Assembly: GCA_012841405.1 (NCBI GenBank)
Contig: DUUT01000013.1
Location: forward strand, 1 to 64,000
Direction of reading: 5' to 3'
Length of the DNA stretch: 64,000 bases
Source of the DNA: Chloroflexota bacterium
Lineage (GTDB): Bacteria; Chloroflexota; Anaerolineae; UBA1429
Below, piece by piece: positions 1 to 9,618 of the stretch. Position 1 is the stretch's first letter, and each line of letters opens with the position of its first letter. Both the position numbers and the translations under genes were made by a program. The notes below the pieces were generated by a model. That model ran no database searches. It worked only from the letters and a program-made list of their open reading frames with translations, and was not told the DNA's origin.

Positions 1-98
1 CGGGAGGTCGCCGGGTGCGCAGAATGCTCCGTGGACCGCGCGGCCCAGGCCTGGGCCGCGCGGTCCACGGAGCATTCTGCGCACCCGGCGACCTCCCG
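1..98. repeat. Perfect 98-bp palindrome (two 49-nt arms, no loop)
   Basis: CGGGAGGTCGCCGGGTGCGCAGAATGCTCCGTGGACCGCGCGGCCCAGG followed immediately by its exact reverse complement; begins at base 1 of the window. Confidence 0.97.
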
Positions 99-150
99 CC
101 GGAAGACCCGATCCGTCGGGCGCTCGGATCAACCGCCCGCCAGGCCACGG

Positions 151-1401
151 CTACGCCGCGGCGTCAAACAGCTTGCGGTCGCGGTCGCGCCGATTGCGGA
201 CGTCATCCGCCGTGACAGTATACTTGCGGATCTCGGGGTGCGACGGCAACTCGTACATGATGTCGAGCAGCGTCTCCTCGATGATGGTACGCAGCCCACG
301 GGCGCCCATGCGATACGAGATTGCTTCCCGGGCGGCCACACGCAGCGCCTCATTGGTAAAGACGAGCTCTACGTGATCCAACGCAAAGAGCTTTTTGTAC
401 TGGCGCACCAGCGAGTTCTTGGGCTGCGTGAGGATGTTGACCAACGCCTCCTCGTCGAGGGGCTCAACACTGGCCACCACCGGCAAGCGCCCCACGAACT
501 CGGGAATCAGACCGTACTGCAGAAGATCATCCGAGTGCACCTGGCGCAAGAGCTCGGCCGAATCGAGCTTGGGCTTCTCCTCCTGGCCTACGGCAAAGCC
601 CAGCATCCCCTTGGTGCGGGTACGCTCCCGGACGATGTCCTCCAGCCCCTGGAACGCCCCGCCACAGATGAACAGGATGTTCGTCGTGTCGAGCTGGATA
701 AACTCCTGATGCGGGTGCTTGCGTCCTCCCTGGGGAGGAACGTTAGCCACCGTCCCCTCGAGGATCTTGAGCAGGGCCTGCTGCACCCCCTCCCCCGAGA
801 CATCGCGGGTGATCGAGGGGTTGTCACCACTCTTGCGCGCCGTCTTGTCGATCTCGTCGATATAGATGATCCCGCGGGAGGCGCGCTCCACGTTATAGTC
901 CGCAGCCTGTACGAGGCGAAGCAGGATGTTCTCGACATCCTCACCGACATAGCCCGCCTCGGTAAGCGCCGTGGCATCGGCGATGCAGAAAGGTACCTGT
1001 AGCACCCTGGCGAGCGTCTGAGCGAGCAACGTCTTGCCACAGCCCGTCGGCCCAATGAGCAGGATGTTGCTCTTGGCAACCTCCACATCGTCGCCGCCCC
1101 GGTTGCCGGCCAGGATACGCTTGTAGTGGTTATAGACTGCTACCGACAGCGCCTTCTTGGCATGGTCCTGCCCCACCACATAGTCGTTCAGCGCCTCGCA
1201 GAGTTGACGCGGCGAGGGGATGTCGGCCAACGACATGATGTCCTGCTGGGCGGCGCCGTCGCCGGCGTCGAGGATCTTTTGGCACAGCAACACGCAGGCG
1301 TCGCAGATATAGACTGAATCCGGCCCCGAGATCAGGCGTCTCACCGCCTGCTCCGGCCTGCCACAGAACGAGCAGCGTGCCTCCCCGACGGGTGTCGTCA
1401 T
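151..1401 (-). CDS. clpX: ATP-dependent Clp protease ATP-binding subunit ClpX
   Basis: N-terminal zinc-binding CSFCGR...CDACVLLC, Walker [22 protein letters not shown]; adjacent to clpP. Confidence 0.97.
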   Translation of the reverse strand: MTTPVGEARCSFCGRPEQAVRRLISGPDSVYICDACVLLCQKILDAGDGAAQQDIMSLADIPSPRQLCEALNDYVVGQDHAKKALSVAVYNHYKRILAGNRGGDDVEVAKSNILLIGPTGCGKTLLAQTLARVLQVPFCIADATALTEAGYVGEDVENILLRLVQAADYNVERASRGIIYIDEIDKTARKSGDNPSITRDVSGEGVQQALLKILEGTVANVPPQGGRKHPHQEFIQLDTTNILFICGGAFQGLEDIVRERTRTKGMLGFAVGQEEKPKLDSAELLRQVHSDDLLQYGLIPEFVGRLPVVASVEPLDEEALVNILTQPKNSLVRQYKKLFALDHVELVFTNEALRVAAREAISYRMGARGLRTIIEETLLDIMYELPSHPEIRKYTVTADDVRNRRDRDRKLFDAAA

Positions 1402-2021
1402 TCCGCGCTTTCCTTTGTCGTGGTAGTCAGCTCGCGCGCCGGGATGACCTCATCGATCAGGCCATACTCCTTGGCGCGTTCGGCGTCCAGGAAAAAGTCG
1501 CGATCGGTGTCGCGCTCGATACGCTCCAGCGGCTGCCCGGTGTGCTTGGCGAGGATATCATTGACGCGCGTGCGCAGCCGGAGGATCTCCTCCGCCTGGA
1601 TCTGCAGGTCTGTCGCCTGGCCGCGCGCACCGCCCAGCGGCTGGTGCATGTGAATGGTGGCGTTGGGCAGCGCGTAACGCCTCCCCGGCGTGCCCGCCGC
1701 CAGTAGAATCGTCGCCATGCTGGCGGTGCTCCCCACGGCGATCGTCTCGATCGGGCAACTCACCACCTGCATGGTGTCATAGATCGCCATGCCAGCATAG
1801 ATGATGCCACCCGGAGAATGGATATACATCCGGATCTCGCGCTCCGGGTCCTCACGTGCCAAAAACAGGATCTGGGCCACGATGAGGTTGGCCACATTAT
1901 CGTCGATGGGCGTCCCTAGAAAGACGATGCGCTCCTTCAGCAGTAACGAATAGATATCATAGGCGCGCTCGCCACGCCCCGTGGATTCGATCACCATGGG
2001 GATCAGTGCTCTCGCGTCCAT
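1398..2021 (-). CDS. clpP: ATP-dependent Clp protease proteolytic subunit ClpP
   Basis: [14 protein letters not shown] (catalytic Ser) and MHQPLGG (His) motifs; ATGA overlap with clpX. Confidence 0.97.
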   Translation of the reverse strand: MDARALIPMVIESTGRGERAYDIYSLLLKERIVFLGTPIDDNVANLIVAQILFLAREDPEREIRMYIHSPGGIIYAGMAIYDTMQVVSCPIETIAVGSTASMATILLAAGTPGRRYALPNATIHMHQPLGGARGQATDLQIQAEEILRLRTRVNDILAKHTGQPLERIERDTDRDFFLDAERAKEYGLIDEVIPARELTTTTKESAE

Positions 2022-2129
2022 TGGTGCCTCCCTAGGACCATGCCGGGCATCGGGGCATAGGAACCACCCCAGCGCCCAGTAATACTACGACCTACGCGTT
2101 GCTCGCTCCGCGGCGCAACGCGCGGCTCA

Positions 2130-3527
2130 CTACTCCTTCGCTGACTCTTCGTCTTCAGCCTCGGCGGAGGGCTGTTCGGCCGTGGCCTCCTCAGGCGCCG
2201 CCTCTTCAGTTGCCGCCTCGTCGGATGAGGCCTCTTCGTCCTCGAGCTCCTCTTCTCGGCCCGTCAGCTTGGCCGTCAAGCGGCGGGCGGCCTTCTGGGT
2301 CATCAGATCCGCATAGATGGACAGCATGACGCCGCTATTGGTCATACTGCGCATCGCCTCTTCAGCGCGATCGCCATAGCTCGCGGCGATATCGCTCACG
2401 ATGTTGCCCACCTCGGCGGGATCGACCTTGATGTCCTCGGCGCGGGCATACTCGGTCAGCACCAGGCGCCGCACCAGGCGACGCTCAGCATCCTCACGCA
2501 CCTCGTCACGGAGCTCCTGCTCCGTCTTGCCCACCATACGGAGATAGTTCTCCCAGGTAAAGCCGATCTGCTGGAGCCGCGACCGCTGAGCGCCGAACAT
2601 GTCGCTGATCTCGTGCTGCAGGGCAGCGTCGGGATACTCGACGGTGGAAACGCTCACGAGTGCGTCGATGGCGGCCTCTGTCTCTTTGGCGCGGGCTTCA
2701 TTCTGCAGGCGCGTCTTGAGCTGTTGACCCAGCGCCTCACGCAGCTCAGCCAAGGTGTCATAGTCCCCAACCATCATGGCGAGGTCATCGTTCACCTCGG
2801 GGAGCGTGCGCTTGCGCACCGTATTGACGGTCACCTCAAAGTCCACGTTCTTCCCCGCGACATCCTCATCCTCAAAATCCTCAGGATAGGTCAGGGAGAA
2901 CGAACGCGTCTCGCCGGCGGCCTGCCCAACCAGTGCCTCGGCAAAGCCGGGGGGCTGCAGCTCATCGTCCAGGTCAAAGGTGGCCGAGGGACGATCGATG
3001 ACCTGTTCCTCGCCAGCAGTGCCCGTAATCGCAGCGACCAGCTGATCGCCGCGCTCAGCGCCGCGCTCGACCGTCTCGTACTCGGCGTGGGCCCGACGCA
3101 GGCGCTCGATCTCTTCATCGATCTGCTCTTCGGTGATCGCCACCTCGGGCTCAGGCTCGATGGAGAGCTCCTCCACGTTGCCGAGGGTAACGTCGGGAAC
3201 GAGAGGAACATTCGTCTTGAGGACAAGGGGATCCTGCGACTCGATCTCTAGCTGGCCGTGCTCGTACGGCTCGATGCCCGCCTCTGTGACGGCATCGTGG
3301 TAGAGGCTATCGGCCATGCCGTTCAACGCCTCGTTGAGGATGACGTCGCGACCAAAGATACGCTCCACCATGGCGTACGGAGCCCTGCCCGGGCGAAAAC
3401 CAGGCACCGGCCGATAGCGCGAAATCTGCCGCGCCGCGTCACGCATGGCTCTCTGCACCCGTTCCGGATCGGGCTCGATGGTCAGCGCGACCTCTCGCGT
3501 CGCTACGGTTTCTGTCGAGACCTTCAA
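2130..3527 (-). CDS. tig: Trigger factor
   Basis: KVSTETVATREVALTIEPDPERVQRA...PGFRPGRAP ribosome-binding region, FKBP-like domain, acidic C-terminus; probable TTG start at 3527 preceded by GGAGG (ORF track extends to 3611). Confidence 0.93.
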   Translation of the reverse strand: MKVSTETVATREVALTIEPDPERVQRAMRDAARQISRYRPVPGFRPGRAPYAMVERIFGRDVILNEALNGMADSLYHDAVTEAGIEPYEHGQLEIESQDPLVLKTNVPLVPDVTLGNVEELSIEPEPEVAITEEQIDEEIERLRRAHAEYETVERGAERGDQLVAAITGTAGEEQVIDRPSATFDLDDELQPPGFAEALVGQAAGETRSFSLTYPEDFEDEDVAGKNVDFEVTVNTVRKRTLPEVNDDLAMMVGDYDTLAELREALGQQLKTRLQNEARAKETEAAIDALVSVSTVEYPDAALQHEISDMFGAQRSRLQQIGFTWENYLRMVGKTEQELRDEVREDAERRLVRRLVLTEYARAEDIKVDPAEVGNIVSDIAASYGDRAEEAMRSMTNSGVMLSIYADLMTQKAARRLTAKLTGREEELEDEEASSDEAATEEAAPEEATAEQPSAEAEDEESAKE

Positions 3528-3661
3528 CGGTAGATCCTCCCTCCAGGCGATGATGGCATTATACCACAAGGCGACGCGCGCCGCAGCGTCCGACGCACGC
3601 CTCTGGCACACGAAAACGCTGGTCCGGGGGCCATGCCACCGCGAACCAGCGAGGTCGTAAA

Positions 3662-3732
3662 GCGGAAGACGGGATTTGAACCCGCGACCCTCTCCTTGGC
3701 AAGGAGATGCTCTACCGCTGAGCCACTTCCGC
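3662..3732 (-). tRNA. tRNA-Gly(GCC)
   Basis: Reverse strand GCGGAAGTGGCTCAGCGGTAGAGC...CTCCTTGCCAAGGAG...GGGTTCAAATCCCGTCTTCCGC folds as cloverleaf. Confidence 0.95.
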
Positions 3733-3768
3733 GCGATCGAGGCGAAACGAACATCGCCGGGCCAATAG

Positions 3769-3850
3769 TGGGGAAGGAGAGACTTGAACTCTCACGGATT
3801 GCTCCACGTGATCCTAAGTCACGCTCGTCTGCCAGTTCCGACACTTCCCC
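3769..3850 (-). tRNA. tRNA-Leu(UAG)
   Basis: Reverse strand GGGGAAGTGTCGGAACTGGCAGACGAGC...TTAGGAT...GTTCAAGTCTCTCCTTCCCCA; class II tRNA with variable arm. Confidence 0.93.
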
Positions 3851-3992
3851 AGGAGAACGAGGACCCAGGGAGACCGAACTGCAACCGATTGGAGATGGCC
3901 GCAGGCGGTGCGCCGTGCACCAGTATCGCGTGGAGGATTCAACTCTCTGGCCCACGAACGACTGAGGGTGCAAGGGCCCCCACACATCACGA

Positions 3993-4065
3993 TGAGCCGC
4001 CCAGGACTCGAACCTGGAACCGACTGATTAAGAGTCAGTTGCTCTGCCTGTTGAGCTAGCGGCCC
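3993..4065 (-). tRNA. tRNA-Lys(CUU)
   Basis: Reverse strand GGGCCGCTAGCTCAACAGGCAGAGC...CTGACTCTTAATCAG...GGTTCGAGTCCTGGGCGGCTCA. Confidence 0.95.
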
Positions 4066-4114
4066 ACGATTCGCTGTGCCCGGCTGGCCGCTACCAACCG
4101 GTCACAGTGTTACT

Positions 4115-4142
4115 ATTCTACTCAGATACCGATCCGTGTCAA
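4115..4142 (-). promoter_or_regulatory. Sigma70-type promoter for the tRNA cluster
   Basis: Reverse strand TTGACA-N16-TAGAAT immediately upstream of tRNA-Lys. Confidence 0.7.
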
Positions 4143-4185
4143 AATCCACGGGGTGTGCGCCGGCGCGGCCCTCGCCGCCCCCGGC

Positions 4186-4214
4186 TTGACCCATTCTGCC
4201 GATCATGCTAGGCT
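4186..4214 (+). promoter_or_regulatory. Candidate sigma70 promoter for ORF 4358
   Basis: TTGACC-N17-TAGGCT. Confidence 0.5.
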
Positions 4215-4357
4215 AGTGGTACCGTCTGGTCGCGTACCCGCATCGGCCCTGAGCCCGCATGGGAACCCGTCCCGTACCCCGTCGTTCGCGCGTCCCCCGT
4301 TTGTCATAGCGCACGAAAATCACACGTCCAACAACGCCACCGTAGGGAGCGCAGGCA

Positions 4358-5242
4358 ATGAACCACCCATTTTCTGTCAATTCCACCTATGCCAACAACT
4401 TGGGCGAGTACACCGTCCTCGAGATCAAGCCGCCGAACATGCGCATCCGCTACGCGGATGGCAGAGAGCAAACGGTCTCGATTGCGCTGCAGACGCGCAT
4501 CTGGCGTCGCCTCCAGGCGCCACCCCCTCCCCCACCTACCAAACGCGGCCGCTCGCGGGCAGCGTCCGATCGGCGCGGGGCGTCGTTCCTGGGATTGCTC
4601 GACTCGGATTTCAAGGACAATGTCACCGGAACGCATTGGCGCAGCCGTGAGGGGCTCGGAGGACTGGTCACCAAGAGGCTGTGCTCACTGACCGGCAAGG
4701 AGTACACCTCCTGGGCCATCTACCGGCGGCCCGAGTGCTTTATCTATGCCCCGCACCTCCCCATGAGGAACAGGGCCGAGGGCGTCAAACTCCCCAAGCT
4801 CCTCGTTGAGCTCAGCCCCCGTGACGTGCGCTATGGCCTGTACATCGAAAAGTCGGATGAGGCCATGGACGACACGTGGTACTGGCCCTGCTTCCTGGAG
4901 CTGCTGGCAGAGGAGCGCTGGCAGCAGAGCCTGGAGCGTGTCATGGACCAGCACCAGCTGCACTGGCGGGTCGACGTGGAACAGCAGGACGCTGACGGTA
5001 CTTACGCCCCCGCCGGCGAGCTCACCGTGTCAGCATTCACGCCCGAGGCGCCCTTCCCGACCTTTGCGGCATTCGTCGACTATTTGCGGACCCTGCCCGC
5101 CGATCAGTGGTGTAACCTGTTCCTCATCGCGACGCTGAGCAAACAGCAGGCGCTCATCCAGGGCATTGCCGTCGCCGAGACGATCGCCGAGACACTCGCT
5201 GCCCTGTCGCCCATGTACCTCGAGCTCGTGCGGCGGCGGTAG
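4358..5242 (+). CDS. Uncharacterised protein (294 aa)
   Basis: Intact ORF with own candidate promoter; N-terminus YTVLEIKPPNMRIRYADGREQTVSIALQTRIW suggests a small beta domain; no family recognised for the remainder. Confidence 0.8.
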   Translation: MNHPFSVNSTYANNLGEYTVLEIKPPNMRIRYADGREQTVSIALQTRIWRRLQAPPPPPPTKRGRSRAASDRRGASFLGLLDSDFKDNVTGTHWRSREGLGGLVTKRLCSLTGKEYTSWAIYRRPECFIYAPHLPMRNRAEGVKLPKLLVELSPRDVRYGLYIEKSDEAMDDTWYWPCFLELLAEERWQQSLERVMDQHQLHWRVDVEQQDADGTYAPAGELTVSAFTPEAPFPTFAAFVDYLRTLPADQWCNLFLIATLSKQQALIQGIAVAETIAETLAALSPMYLELVRRR

Positions 5243-5288
5243 GCATTCGCGGCGCCGCGCGCCGATGGGCACGCACCGCGGTGCCCCA

Positions 5289-5948
5289 TCACGCCTCCTT
5301 CGCCTCGCCGTTCCGCTCGACCTGCATGATCGCCAGTCCCGCCCGCCAATTCGCCAAGAAAGGACTGATGGGCCGGTGGGACGGCGTCAGGAGGACCTGT
5401 TCGGTGATTGCCAGCCCCTCCTGCTCGCACAGCTCGCAAAAGTCGAGGATCGTGCAGAGGTGCACGTTGGGCGTCTCATACCATGGATAGGGGAGCAGGT
5501 CGTGGCGCGGCATGCGCCCCGAGAGCAGCAGCTGCAGGCGGGTGCGCCAGTAGCCAAAGTTCGGAAAGCTGATGATGGCCCGCCTCCCAACGCGCAGCAT
5601 CTCGTGAAGCACGACCAGCGGGCGCATCGTCTGCTGCAGCGTCTGGCTGAGGATCACCACGTCGAACGCGCCATCGCTGAGAAAGCTCATCCCCTCGAGC
5701 ATGTCACCGTGGTAGACCGGCACCCCACGCTGGATGCAGGCCGTCGCGGCCTGCTCGAGGATCTCGATACCCTGCACGCGGCACCCCTTGGTCTCCTCGA
5801 GTAGAGCCAAGAGCTGACCATCCCCGCATCCCAGGTCGAGAACGCGCGCGCCCGCGGGAACCAGTGCGGCGATCATCTGATAGTCGGGCCGGCGACGAGC
5901 GGCACCCCCGTTGTCATGCGCCGTACGGCGCGCCATCACGCGCGCCAT
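5289..5948 (-). CDS. metW: Methionine biosynthesis protein MetW
   Basis: VLDLGCGDGQLLALL, VILSQTLQQ, SFPNFGYWRTRLQLLL; ATGA overlap with metX. Confidence 0.93.
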   Translation of the reverse strand: MARVMARRTAHDNGGAARRRPDYQMIAALVPAGARVLDLGCGDGQLLALLEETKGCRVQGIEILEQAATACIQRGVPVYHGDMLEGMSFLSDGAFDVVILSQTLQQTMRPLVVLHEMLRVGRRAIISFPNFGYWRTRLQLLLSGRMPRHDLLPYPWYETPNVHLCTILDFCELCEQEGLAITEQVLLTPSHRPISPFLANWRAGLAIMQVERNGEAKEA

Positions 5949-7144
5949 CACGCGTCCTCCCTGCGCGTCGCGGCCCACTCCCGCGCCGCAACCTGCCCCA
6001 AGAAAGCGGACACGGCACTCCCCAACTCGGGGTTGGGCAGCAAAAAGGTATCGTGCCCATAGTCCGAGGTGATCTCGAGGAACGTCGTGCGCACGCCATT
6101 GGCCTGCAGCGCCCGCACCAGCTCTTTCGACTGGTGCGTCGGGAACAGCCAGTCGCTCGTGAACGACACGACGAGAAACTCGGCCGTGACGCCGCTAAAG
6201 GCCTCGACAAGCGAGTGTCGCCCCGCCGCCAGATCAAAGTAGTCGATAGCTTTAGTGATGTACAGGTACGAGTTGGGGTCAAAGCGCTGCACAAAGCTGT
6301 TCCCCTGGTGATCCAGGTAGCTCTCCACCTGGAACTCGACCGCCATGTCATAGCCGTAGGACTCGCGGCTCTGCAGGCGCCGGCCAAACTTGGTCGTCAT
6401 CTGCTCTTCAGAGAGATAGGTGATGTGGCCGATCATACGGGCGATCGAAAGGCCCGATGCCGGCGGTTGGCCGCCATAGTAATCGCCCTGACGCCAGTTC
6501 GGGTCGGACATGATGGCGTGCCGCGCGATGGCATCAAAGGCGATACCCTGCGTGCTCATGCGCGCCGCCGTGGCGATGGCCAGCACCGAGGCCACGCGTT
6601 CGGGGAACTGCACCACAAACTCGAGGGCCTGCATCCCGCCCATACTGGCGCCCACCACCGCCAACAAGCGCTCGATGCCGAGGTGCGAGAGGAGCCTCTC
6701 CTGGGCACGCACCATGTCGCCGATGGTGACCAGCGGGAACGAGAGCCCGTACGGCCGCCCCGTCTCGGGGTTGATGCTCGAGGGGCCCGTGCTCCCCTTG
6801 CAGCCCGCGAGGACGTTCGCGCAGATCACAAAGTAGCGATTCGTGTCCATCGGCTTGCCAGGGCCGATCATCAGGTCCCACCACCCCGGCTTGGTGTCGG
6901 TGGGCGTGTGATAGCCGGCCACGTGCGCATCGCCCGACAGCGCGTGAAAGATGAGGATCACGTTATCGCGCTGGGGGCTCAGCTCGCCGTACGTTTCGTA
7001 GGCAAGGGTATAGGGTGTCAGGCGGCGGCCGCATTCCAGGTCCAGGGGCTCATCCTGACATGTCCAGTATTGGGTTTCTACGATCCCTACGCTGTTCGGG
7101 TCCTTCCCGCGCTCAGCATAGAGAGCGGCGATCTCGTCGTCCAA
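5948..7144 (-). CDS. metX: Homoserine O-acetyltransferase
   Basis: Alpha/beta hydrolase with VVGASMGGMQALEF nucleophile elbow, ALSGDAHVAGYH, C-terminal YGHDTFLL. Confidence 0.95.
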   Translation of the reverse strand: MDDEIAALYAERGKDPNSVGIVETQYWTCQDEPLDLECGRRLTPYTLAYETYGELSPQRDNVILIFHALSGDAHVAGYHTPTDTKPGWWDLMIGPGKPMDTNRYFVICANVLAGCKGSTGPSSINPETGRPYGLSFPLVTIGDMVRAQERLLSHLGIERLLAVVGASMGGMQALEFVVQFPERVASVLAIATAARMSTQGIAFDAIARHAIMSDPNWRQGDYYGGQPPASGLSIARMIGHITYLSEEQMTTKFGRRLQSRESYGYDMAVEFQVESYLDHQGNSFVQRFDPNSYLYITKAIDYFDLAAGRHSLVEAFSGVTAEFLVVSFTSDWLFPTHQSKELVRALQANGVRTTFLEITSDYGHDTFLLPNPELGSAVSAFLGQVAAREWAATRREDA

Positions 7145-7171
7145 TGCATCCTCCCAACGATCACCGAGTGC

Positions 7172-8452
7172 TTAGCACCCCGCCAGGGCCTGCTCGAGGT
7201 CTGCCAGGATATCGTCGATGGCCTCGATTCCCACCGACAGACGGATAAAGTCGGGCGTCACGCCGGCACGCAGCTGCTCCTCGGGAGAGAGCTGCTGATG
7301 CGTCGTGGATGCCGGATGGATGGCCAGGCTGCGCACATCGCCGATGTTGGCCAGGTGGCTGAACAGCTGCAAGCGTTCGATGAACCGCCGGCCCTCCTCG
7401 ACGCCACCCTGCACACCGAACCCCACCAACCCGCTGGCGCCATCGGGCAGGTAGCGCTGCGCCTGGGCATACGACGGATGCGAGGGCAACCCCGGATAGA
7501 GCACCCAGCCCGCCTTGGGATGCCCCTCCAAAAAGCGCGCCACCGCCATGGCGTTCTCGGAATGGCGCGCCATGCGGAGGCTCAGCGTCTCCACGCCCTG
7601 CAGGATGAGAAAGGCGTTAAAGGGGCTGATGCACGCGCCCTGATCGCGCAACGTCCGTGCGCGAGCGCGTTGGGCGAAGGAGGCGCTGCCGAACGTCTCC
7701 CAGAAGCGCAGCCCATGATAGCTGGCATCCGGCTCGGTGAACTCGGGAAAGCGCCCGTTGTCCCATGGGAAGCTGCCGCCGTCAACGATGATCCCGCCGA
7801 TGGAGCTGCCATGGCCGCCCAGGTACTTGGTGAGGCTGTGCACCACAATGTCGGCACCGTGCTCGAAGGGCCGACATAGCGCGGGGGACGGCGTGGTGTT
7901 GTCCACCATCACGGGCACTCCGTGGGCGTGAGCCACCTCGGCGATCCCCTGCAGATCCGGCACGGTCAGCTTGGGGTTGCCGATGGTCTCCAGCAGCACC
8001 ACCTTGGTACGATCGGTGATCGCCTCGGTAAAGGCGGTCGGCTCGTCACTATCGACCCAACGGGTGCTGATGCCCGCACGCGCCAGCGTCGCGGTGAGAA
8101 GGGTGACGGTACCTCCGTAGAGGCGCGTCGAGGCGACCACCTCATCCCCCACGGCGCACAGCGTGCTCAGCGCTCCAGCGATGGCCGCCATCCCGCTGGC
8201 GAATGCCACCCCGGCCACGCCCCCCTCCAGCGCGGCGACGCGCTGCTCGAGCACATCGGTGGTCGGATTCCCGATGCGCGTATAGATGTTGCCCGGCTCT
8301 TGCAGGGCAAAGAGACGGCCGGCGTGATCCGTATCCTTGAACACATAGCTCGACGTCTGCCAGATGGGAACCGCCATCGCGCCCGTGTCAGGGCTAGGCG
8401 TATAGCCCGCGTGCAGCGCCTTGGTGTCAAACCCGTCAAACGTGTGCGTCAT
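7172..8452 (-). CDS. metY: O-acetylhomoserine sulfhydrylase (Cys/Met metabolism PLP enzyme)
   Basis: [33 protein letters not shown]..., PLP lysine [12 protein letters not shown]; start ATG 8452 with GGAGGAAGAG upstream. Confidence 0.93.
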   Translation of the reverse strand: MTHTFDGFDTKALHAGYTPSPDTGAMAVPIWQTSSYVFKDTDHAGRLFALQEPGNIYTRIGNPTTDVLEQRVAALEGGVAGVAFASGMAAIAGALSTLCAVGDEVVASTRLYGGTVTLLTATLARAGISTRWVDSDEPTAFTEAITDRTKVVLLETIGNPKLTVPDLQGIAEVAHAHGVPVMVDNTTPSPALCRPFEHGADIVVHSLTKYLGGHGSSIGGIIVDGGSFPWDNGRFPEFTEPDASYHGLRFWETFGSASFAQRARARTLRDQGACISPFNAFLILQGVETLSLRMARHSENAMAVARFLEGHPKAGWVLYPGLPSHPSYAQAQRYLPDGASGLVGFGVQGGVEEGRRFIERLQLFSHLANIGDVRSLAIHPASTTHQQLSPEEQLRAGVTPDFIRLSVGIEAIDDILADLEQALAGC

Positions 8453-8574
8453 CTCTTCCTCCACGCCATCCTCATCGGAGCAGCGTAGCCCTGAGACCGG
8501 CCACGCCGCGCCATGGGCTCCGCCCGTCCGCTCCCGTCTCTCGTCGGCCATCGCAGGTGCGATTAGCCGCCGCC

Positions 8575-9552
8575 TCACTCCCCCGAGGGCACGATCTGGG
8601 GCGATCGCGCCCTCGCACTCACAGCCCGCTCGCTCAACTGGCGAAAACTTGAGGAGACGCCCTGCAACTGGGCGTACAGGTCGACGGCGGGCGTCTGCCC
8701 GGCGATGGCCTTGTTGTACGTCACCACCATGGCCACCGTCGCCAGGGGATCGACCAGCAGCCACTGAAAGATGCTCGCCAAAAACAACGCGGGCAGCGCC
8801 ACGATCAAACCATAGGCCAGGCGATCCATCTCGGCAGGCCCACCGAACACTGGGTAGGTGGCCAACCCCGCCAGCAAGAACAGCACGAACCCCACCACCC
8901 ACACGGCGCTCACCAGCGCGGCCAGCACGGCGGCTGTCGTCAGCAACCGCTTCCAACTCTGCGCATAGAGCACCACGCCGTCAGCGGCCGCCTGCCACAC
9001 GTTCTCATCGCCGCGCTGCAGGATGTAGCTCATCACCGCCTCATCGATATAGTTGGCAGCGATGGACAGGACGCGCCGAGCGATGGCGCCCAACGCCTGC
9101 AGACCTGGCACGCGAATCAGGCACCCACCCCCGAGGGATGTCAGCCAGCTCAGGATCTGCTGCACACTCGCGGACAGGACCTGGTCAACGGCAAAGAGCG
9201 CACTGGCGCCGCCAAAATGGCGCACCACTTTATCCTTGCCGTACGTGAACTGGTTCGCGCCCTCCGGGAGGGTACCGTTTACCACCAGTTCGGTCACCAC
9301 GGCGACGTGGCCGATCTTGACGAGGTACAGAAGGTACCGTTTGGCGAGCTTGGCCAACCCCCACAGGCCACCCAGCGCCACGAGCGCGACGATGACCAGT
9401 ACGCCTCCCGCACCACCGGCAAGCGACGAGGCCAGAAATCCGATACCGAGCATCACGGCCACGAACAGGATGGACGCCATGCCAAAGGCGAGGAACACCA
9501 GCGCCCGCATGGCGACGTACGGCAGCGTCCGGGTAAAGAGGCGGAAGGTCAT
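8575..9552 (-). CDS. Uncharacterised multi-pass membrane protein
   Basis: Several hydrophobic segments; intact 325-aa ORF; no family recognised. Confidence 0.75.
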   Translation of the reverse strand: MTFRLFTRTLPYVAMRALVFLAFGMASILFVAVMLGIGFLASSLAGGAGGVLVIVALVALGGLWGLAKLAKRYLLYLVKIGHVAVVTELVVNGTLPEGANQFTYGKDKVVRHFGGASALFAVDQVLSASVQQILSWLTSLGGGCLIRVPGLQALGAIARRVLSIAANYIDEAVMSYILQRGDENVWQAAADGVVLYAQSWKRLLTTAAVLAALVSAVWVVGFVLFLLAGLATYPVFGGPAEMDRLAYGLIVALPALFLASIFQWLLVDPLATVAMVVTYNKAIAGQTPAVDLYAQLQGVSSSFRQLSERAVSARARSPQIVPSGE

Positions 9553-9618
9553 AGCGTCTCCTCACCGAAGAGGATGAGGGCGTGAGGCCCTGGCCTGGCG
9601 TCTCGACACGGGGCCGTT

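Noticed and set aside
99-150. GATCCG...CGGATC inverted repeat just after the clpX stop as a terminator
   Set aside because: Short stem, 9-nt loop, no T tract on the minus strand; insufficient support.
5864-7879. 671-aa plus-strand ORF, with similar long ORFs at 9856..10968, 12580..13329, 40131..41633 and 50888..52336
   Set aside because: Antisense to clearly identified genes (metW/metX/metY, helicase, transaldolase-like, toroid-methyltransferase, AMP-ligase); typical shadow ORFs of high-GC DNA with low-complexity composition.
8453-8575. Leader upstream of metY examined for a SAM riboswitch
   Set aside because: No recognisable SAM-I/SAM-II/SAM-IV core motif by eye; would need an Infernal search.
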